NCBI GenBank assembly: GCA_025453495.1
Contig: JALOQM010000002.1
Location: 76,680-109,744, forward strand
Length of the DNA: 33,065 nucleotides
Source of the DNA: Minisyncoccota bacterium
Lineage (GTDB): Bacteria > Patescibacteriota > Minisyncoccia > Phycocordibacterales > UBA9973
Direction of reading: 5' to 3'
The translations under genes were made by a program, and so were the position numbers. Shown one piece after another: positions 29,456-33,065 of this stretch; position 1 is the first letter of the stretch; each line of letters opens with the position of its first letter. The notes beneath the pieces are model-generated. The model saw nothing but the letters and a program-made list of their open reading frames with translations, was not told the origin of the DNA and made no database searches.

Positions 29456-30688
29456 ATGGAAGAAAAAGTTAAAGAAAATAAAAAAATCTATTATCACCTC
29501 ATTGTAGTGGTGGCGTTTATAGCAATCTTTTTCCTTGGTATCTATATCGGATACGAAAGGCAGCGCGAAGTGGACAAAGTAGTAGGTGTGACAAATAAAG
29601 ATGGTGGTGCGATTGTTTCTGATGCAGACTTCGCATCATTCTGGAAAGCATGGAATATTATCAATGAGAAATATCCGATTCCTGAAAAAGTTTCAAATCA
29701 AGACAAAATTTGGGGCGCAATATCTGGTCTCGCTGCCTCACTTGATGACCCATATACTGTATTTTTCCCGCCGAGTGAAGCAAAAGAGTTTGCTGATACT
29801 TTGAGTGGTGGTTTTTATGGTGTTGGTATGGAACTTGGGGTAAAAGAAAAAATGATCATTGTCATTGCACCGCTTAAGGACACCCCAGCCTACCGTGGTG
29901 GTATACAACCTGGTGATGTCTTGCTTAAGATTGATGATAGGATTGTCGCTGATATGACACTTGATGAAGCAGTAGATCTTATACGCGGTGAAGCTGGGAC
30001 TACAGTTACACTTACGCTTCTACATGAAGGAGAAAGTGCTCCGACTGAAATACAACTTGTCCGCGAAAAAATAACTATCCCGACAATCGATACAGAACTT
30101 AGATCAGATGGTATATTTGTCATAAGTCTCTATAATTTTTCTGCGAATGCGAGTGATCTTTTTGCTGATGCTATAAAAGAATTTAAAGCATCTGGCTCAG
30201 ATAAACTGCTACTTGATCTACGAGGCAATCCTGGCGGCTATCTTGATGCTGCCATTGATATGGCAAGTTGGTTTCTTCCTGCGGGAAAGCCAGTTGTAAT
30301 TGAAGATTTTGGTGAGAAACAAGTTGAGCAAATACACCGGAGCAAAGGATACAACGCCTTTGGCAAAAATCTCGATATGGTCATACTTATTGATGGTGGC
30401 TCAGCTTCAGCTTCTGAAATTTTAGCTGGAGCACTCTCAGAACATGGCGTCGCTATTTTGGTTGGAGAGAAAACCTATGGGAAAGGCTCAGTCCAAGAAC
30501 TCATACAGGTGACGCGAGACTCAGCACTCAAAATAACTATCGCAAAGTGGCTCACTCCAGAACGAGTTTCAATATCTGAGAAAGGAATAGAGCCTGAGAT
30601 TGTAGTTTCAATTACACGAGATGATATAGAAAATGAGAAAGATCCACAATTTACCAAAGCAGTAGAAATACTCAAAAATAAGCAATAA
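29456..30688 (+). CDS. C-terminal processing protease (S41 family)
   Basis: A 410-residue membrane-anchored serine protease of the Ctp/Prc family. One helix (YYHLIVVVAFIAIFFLGIYI) anchors it; the rest lies outside. The N-terminal part carries SGLAASLDDPYTVFFPPSEA, then a PDZ domain (GVGMELGVKEKMIIVIAPL ... GIQPGDVLLKIDDRIVADM), then the protease: LLDLRGNPGGYLDAAIDMAS, GGSASASEILAGALSEHG with nucleophile Ser318, and GEKTYGKGSVQELI with general-base Lys343, 25 residues later as in E. coli Prc. Such enzymes trim exported proteins and control wall hydrolases, so the transglycosylase at 24383 is a possible client. Confidence 0.94.
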   Translation: MEEKVKENKKIYYHLIVVVAFIAIFFLGIYIGYERQREVDKVVGVTNKDGGAIVSDADFASFWKAWNIINEKYPIPEKVSNQDKIWGAISGLAASLDDPYTVFFPPSEAKEFADTLSGGFYGVGMELGVKEKMIIVIAPLKDTPAYRGGIQPGDVLLKIDDRIVADMTLDEAVDLIRGEAGTTVTLTLLHEGESAPTEIQLVREKITIPTIDTELRSDGIFVISLYNFSANASDLFADAIKEFKASGSDKLLLDLRGNPGGYLDAAIDMASWFLPAGKPVVIEDFGEKQVEQIHRSKGYNAFGKNLDMVILIDGGSASASEILAGALSEHGVAILVGEKTYGKGSVQELIQVTRDSALKITIAKWLTPERVSISEKGIEPEIVVSITRDDIENEKDPQFTKAVEILKNKQ

Positions 30689-30694
30689 TCACCC

Positions 30695-31138
30695 ATGAAA
30701 ATAGTTTTTTTGAAGGATGTACCAAAGATTGGCAGACGGCATGAAATAAAAGAAGTAAATGATGGCTATGCTATTAATTTTCTTTTCCCGAAAGGTCTCG
30801 CAGAACCTGCAACTCCTCGCCGAATCGCCCAAGTTGAAAAAGTAAAACAAAATATCCGAGTTGAAAAAGAAATTAAAGACGACCTCCTGACAAAGCATAT
30901 GCTTGCACTCAAAGATGTTACTCTGAGAATGGTTGCAAAGACAAATGAAAACGGTCATCTTTTCTCTGGTATCAAAGCAGAGGATCTATCCAAAGAACTT
31001 GCGAAACAACAGATCACACTGCCACCAGAAGCAATAGTTCTTGCACGACCAATCAAAGAACTCGGCGAACATATAATCTCAGTCGAGATGAAGAATAAGA
31101 AGTCACAGTTTACTCTTGTCATACAGTCCGAGCACTAA
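30695..31138 (+). CDS. rplI: 50S ribosomal protein bL9
   Basis: bL9, 147 residues. The N-terminal rRNA-binding domain reads KIVFLKDVPKIGRRHEIKEV and GYAINFLFPKGLAEPAT; a long linking helix follows, and the C-terminal domain carries NGHLFSGIKAEDLSKEL, then ITLPPEAIVLARPIKELGEH. Some CPR lineages lack bL9, so its presence is a mild lineage clue. It starts six bases after the protease stop without a ribosome site. Confidence 0.95.
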   Translation: MKIVFLKDVPKIGRRHEIKEVNDGYAINFLFPKGLAEPATPRRIAQVEKVKQNIRVEKEIKDDLLTKHMLALKDVTLRMVAKTNENGHLFSGIKAEDLSKELAKQQITLPPEAIVLARPIKELGEHIISVEMKNKKSQFTLVIQSEH

Positions 31139-31178
31139 CAAAAACACCCCCAATGCGTACCACTGGGGGTGTTTTTGT
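31136..31178. terminator. Bidirectional terminator between rplI and rpmA
   Basis: A 15-base-pair stem, ACAAAAACACCCCCA with its complement and an 11-base loop; T runs occur on both strands, so it serves both convergent genes. Confidence 0.9.
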
Positions 31179-31189
31179 ATCTATGTTAA

Positions 31190-31462
31190 TTAGATAATGT
31201 TCACTGTTTTTTTGACAGTTGTTTTGCCATTGAAACGTACATGACGTTTTGCACCAAATTTAACTGTACCGTTTTTGAGTGCGAAAAGAGTATGATCCTT
31301 GCCAATACCAACACCAGTCCCTGGCAGTATCTTTGTGCCACGCTGTCTGACAATGACAGAACCTGCGCCAGCTTTTTCTCCGTCATAAAGCTTTGTTCCA
31401 AGGTATTTTGGATTAGAATCTCTTAAGTTTTTGGCTGAACCGCCGGCTTTTTTATGTGCCAT
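31190..31462 (-). CDS. rpmA: 50S ribosomal protein bL27
   Basis: bL27, 90 residues: [20 protein letters not shown], then [35 protein letters not shown] and [16 protein letters not shown]. The N-terminus begins directly with AHKKAGGS, without the cleavable extension found in Firmicutes. In many bacteria rpmA lies beside rplU and obg; here it stands alone, 24 kb from obg. Confidence 0.96.
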   Translation of the reverse strand: MAHKKAGGSAKNLRDSNPKYLGTKLYDGEKAGAGSVIVRQRGTKILPGTGVGIGKDHTLFALKNGTVKFGAKRHVRFNGKTTVKKTVNII

Positions 31463-31476
31463 AGATCGCTTTTATC

Positions 31477-31485
31477 TGCTACAAT
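31477..31485 (+). promoter_or_regulatory. Extended -10 promoter of the 31525 gene
   Basis: TGC-TACAAT on the plus strand; the predicted leader to the ATG at 31525 is about 33 bases. Confidence 0.45.
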
Positions 31486-31524
31486 TAGTTTCTAAGACGT
31501 GATATCCGTAGACGAATAACGCAA

Positions 31525-31929
31525 ATGATTATAGATAATATACGCCAAAAAATCAAGCATATGGCAATATATACCACAGAAGGCAGGGGATTGTCCGTTT
31601 GTATAATACTTGTACTTGCAATCGGTGCATTTGGACTCGGTCGCCTGTCAAAAACAAGCTCGGAAGGTAATGGCATACTTTTGCGGTACTCAGATGAGAA
31701 AATACAGAATACAGTAGAGACATGGGATACTACTCAATCTAAGGAAAACAGGCAAAATATTTCTTCTGCAATGCATACCAGTGCTTTATTTGCTTCAAAG
31801 AATGGCACAAAATACTATACCAATGCTTGTTCTGGAGCGTTGAGAATAAAAGAAGAAAATAAGATTTTCTTTGGTTCGGAAGCTGAGGCAAGGGAAGCAG
31901 GGTACGAGAAATCGGCAACTTGTAAGTAG
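31525..31929 (+). CDS. Membrane-anchored protein with Ada-like Cys domain
   Basis: A 134-residue protein with one N-terminal helix (GLSVCIILVLAIGAFGLGRL) and an exported remainder. The final 45 residues (FASKNGTKYYTNACSGALR, then IKEENKIFFGSEAEAREAGY and EKSATCK) resemble the small Ada-type or sunset-like domain in which a pair of Cys and a GY-x-x-C ending form a metal or disulfide site. This architecture recurs in CPR genomes from general knowledge. The start could also be the ATG at 31561, just before the helix. Function unknown. Confidence 0.65.
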   Translation: MIIDNIRQKIKHMAIYTTEGRGLSVCIILVLAIGAFGLGRLSKTSSEGNGILLRYSDEKIQNTVETWDTTQSKENRQNISSAMHTSALFASKNGTKYYTNACSGALRIKEENKIFFGSEAEAREAGYEKSATCK

Positions 31930-32034
31930 ATAGTTTGACATTTATATAATATGTTATAGAATGATATTAGTATTTTCTGCTGTGCATCAGTATTAAATAC
32001 TTTCAAATAAGTTCATTCACAAAAAAACTAAATA

Positions 32035-33065
32035 ATGAGAACTAAAACCATTCTTCTCTTATTGGTTGCGCTTTTTGCTGCCTACGCAGTACAGGCACAA
32101 CAAAAAGACAGTATTCACTTTATAGAGGATACTCCCTATGACTCACTGCTTGCGAAAGCGAAGCAGGAAGGTAAACCTCTCTTCCTCGATTGTTACACGT
32201 CTTGGTGTGGTCCATGCAAGTGGATGGATACACACATGTTTACTGTCGACTCAGTAACCCATTTCTACAATACTCATTTTGTCTGTGCTCGTATAGACAT
32301 GGAAAAAGAAGGTGAGGGGTCAACACTTAAGAAACAACTCGAAGTAAAAGCCTATCCGACATACTTTTTGATCGGATGGGATGGTAAGCCAATCGATCGT
32401 GTATCAGGCGCGTTTATCAAAAATGGTGAACCGCTTACAAAAGAATTCATCATGTTTGGCAAAAGAGCATTTGATGAGAGAGAATCGACGTTTTATTTGC
32501 TTTCAGATAAGTATGAAAATAGTTCTATATCACAGCAAGAGCTTGTCGAGTATATGGAGCGGCGCTCCATGATGCTCATGAGTACGAATAGTGAGGTAGA
32601 TACTTTTTTCACTCGACAAAGCGATCCAACAGATTCACTTTCGTGGCACGTAATAAAACGATATGCAGGAGAGAAATCGAATGCATTTCGGTATCTTGTA
32701 AGTAATCGCGATATATTTAATTCGCGCTATACTCCTGATTCAGTAAATGGAGTAATTGAATTAAAGTACGCAAGAGCGATGTTTGAAGCATTTCGAGCGA
32801 CAGATTCACTGGGAAATCGTTATATTGACTCAGTCGAATACTTACGTCTCAGAACTACTGTTATTGCTCTTGGAGCTGATTTCTCTGATAAGCTCGTATT
32901 AAAAATGGATCTGATATATTATCAGATGAAAGAGGACTGGAATCAATATATTGCCACAGCAAAAAAAGATATTTCCGCTTATTGGAATGATGCTTTGCTG
33001 TTAAACCAAATCAGCTGGTACTTTTATGAGCATGCAAGTGCTCCGGCTGATATTGCGCAGGCAGT
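32035..33065 (+). CDS. Secreted thioredoxin-like protein, partial
   Basis: The frame is open to the window end (343 codons seen), so the gene is truncated by the edge. A signal peptide (RTKTILLLLVALFAAYAV, then QAQQKDS) is of the Bacteroidota style. Residues about 30-150 are a thioredoxin fold with an intact active site, SWCGPCKWMD (Cys58 and Cys61), and the cis-Pro strand AYPTYFLIGWDGK. The rest is helical with no recognised domain, as in long Bacteroidota thioredoxin-family proteins. It probably acts as an extracytoplasmic disulfide reductase. The upstream 105 bases hold TTGACA at 31935 and TA-rich hexamers. With the type IX cargo it forms a second Bacteroidota-like gene in the window. Confidence 0.82.
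   Translation, partial: MRTKTILLLLVALFAAYAVQAQQKDSIHFIEDTPYDSLLAKAKQEGKPLFLDCYTSWCGPCKWMDTHMFTVDSVTHFYNTHFVCARIDMEKEGEGSTLKKQLEVKAYPTYFLIGWDGKPIDRVSGAFIKNGEPLTKEFIMFGKRAFDERESTFYLLSDKYENSSISQQELVEYMERRSMMLMSTNSEVDTFFTRQSDPTDSLSWHVIKRYAGEKSNAFRYLVSNRDIFNSRYTPDSVNGVIELKYARAMFEAFRATDSLGNRYIDSVEYLRLRTTVIALGADFSDKLVLKMDLIYYQMKEDWNQYIATAKKDISAYWNDALLLNQISWYFYEHASAPADIAQA

Noticed and set aside
1-33065. UGA recoded as an amino acid (Gracilibacteria-type code)
   Set aside because: More than 30 long frames are unbroken in the standard code and the FAD oxidase ends naturally at TGA.
1-33065. CRISPR array, transposase, integrase or phage gene cluster
   Set aside because: No regularly spaced repeats and no such proteins in any frame; the holin-like gene at 4466 is a common chromosomal membrane protein.

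Overview
The window is a continuous piece of a bacterial chromosome with compact, mostly AT-rich genes. It looks like Patescibacteria (CPR), most likely a Parcubacteria-type lineage. The evidence is the gene set and its style: split transketolase beside RpiB, an epimerase, a PfkB-type kinase and a class II aldolase; small membrane proteins; a short RF1; a single-RRM glycine-tailed protein; an N-terminally anchored RmuC; and a coiled-coil transglycosylase. Shine-Dalgarno sites are largely absent. The standard code fits: long frames are intact. TGA is rare as a stop; among confident genes I found only one. The taxonomic call is inference.

Layout. 1-7.3 kb: RmuC (-), an unknown protein, a DnaQ-type exonuclease (-), an ATP-grasp-like protein, YqeY, a small unknown, a PF04020-like membrane protein, a DedA protein, a MYG1-family protein and Obg. 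7.3-11 kb is an accessory block on the minus strand: a damaged zinc-ribbon gene, a 553-aa secreted protein with a Bacteroidota-style type IX sorting tail, and a membrane protein with an OmpA-like outer region. 11-20.4 kb is core metabolism: GatB, a small membrane protein, GAPDH, a minus-strand pair of unknowns, then RpiB, epimerase and both transketolase halves, followed by the divergent PfkB-type kinase and aldolase. 20.4-22.9 kb: a very AT-rich cyclodipeptide-synthase-like gene is wedged between the aldolase and an FAD-linked oxidase. 22.9-31.5 kb: an adenylate-kinase-like protein, bL25, transglycosylase, bL31, RF1, RRM protein, tRNA-Ile in a peculiar repeat setting, a DoxX-like protein, RsmI, a small membrane protein, a C-terminal processing protease, bL9 and bL27. 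The right edge holds a small anchored protein and a partial, Bacteroidota-style secreted thioredoxin.

How the genes fit together: GAPDH, aldolase, the sugar kinase and the pentose-phosphate enzymes give a reduced sugar route, while GatB, RF1, RsmI, L9, L25, L27, L31, Obg and tRNA-Ile serve translation. No transaldolase is present here.

The most notable points are: (1) a regular promoter style in which an extended -10 hexamer ends exactly six bases before the ATG, implying leaderless mRNAs; (2) a probable XYP-type cyclodipeptide synthase of foreign composition; (3) two Bacteroidota-like secreted proteins, one a type IX secretion cargo; (4) a tRNA-Ile gene bracketed by two half-copies of itself and by inverted repeats; (5) a GC-stepped mosaic inside gatB; (6) two small genes that each carry a single disabling change.
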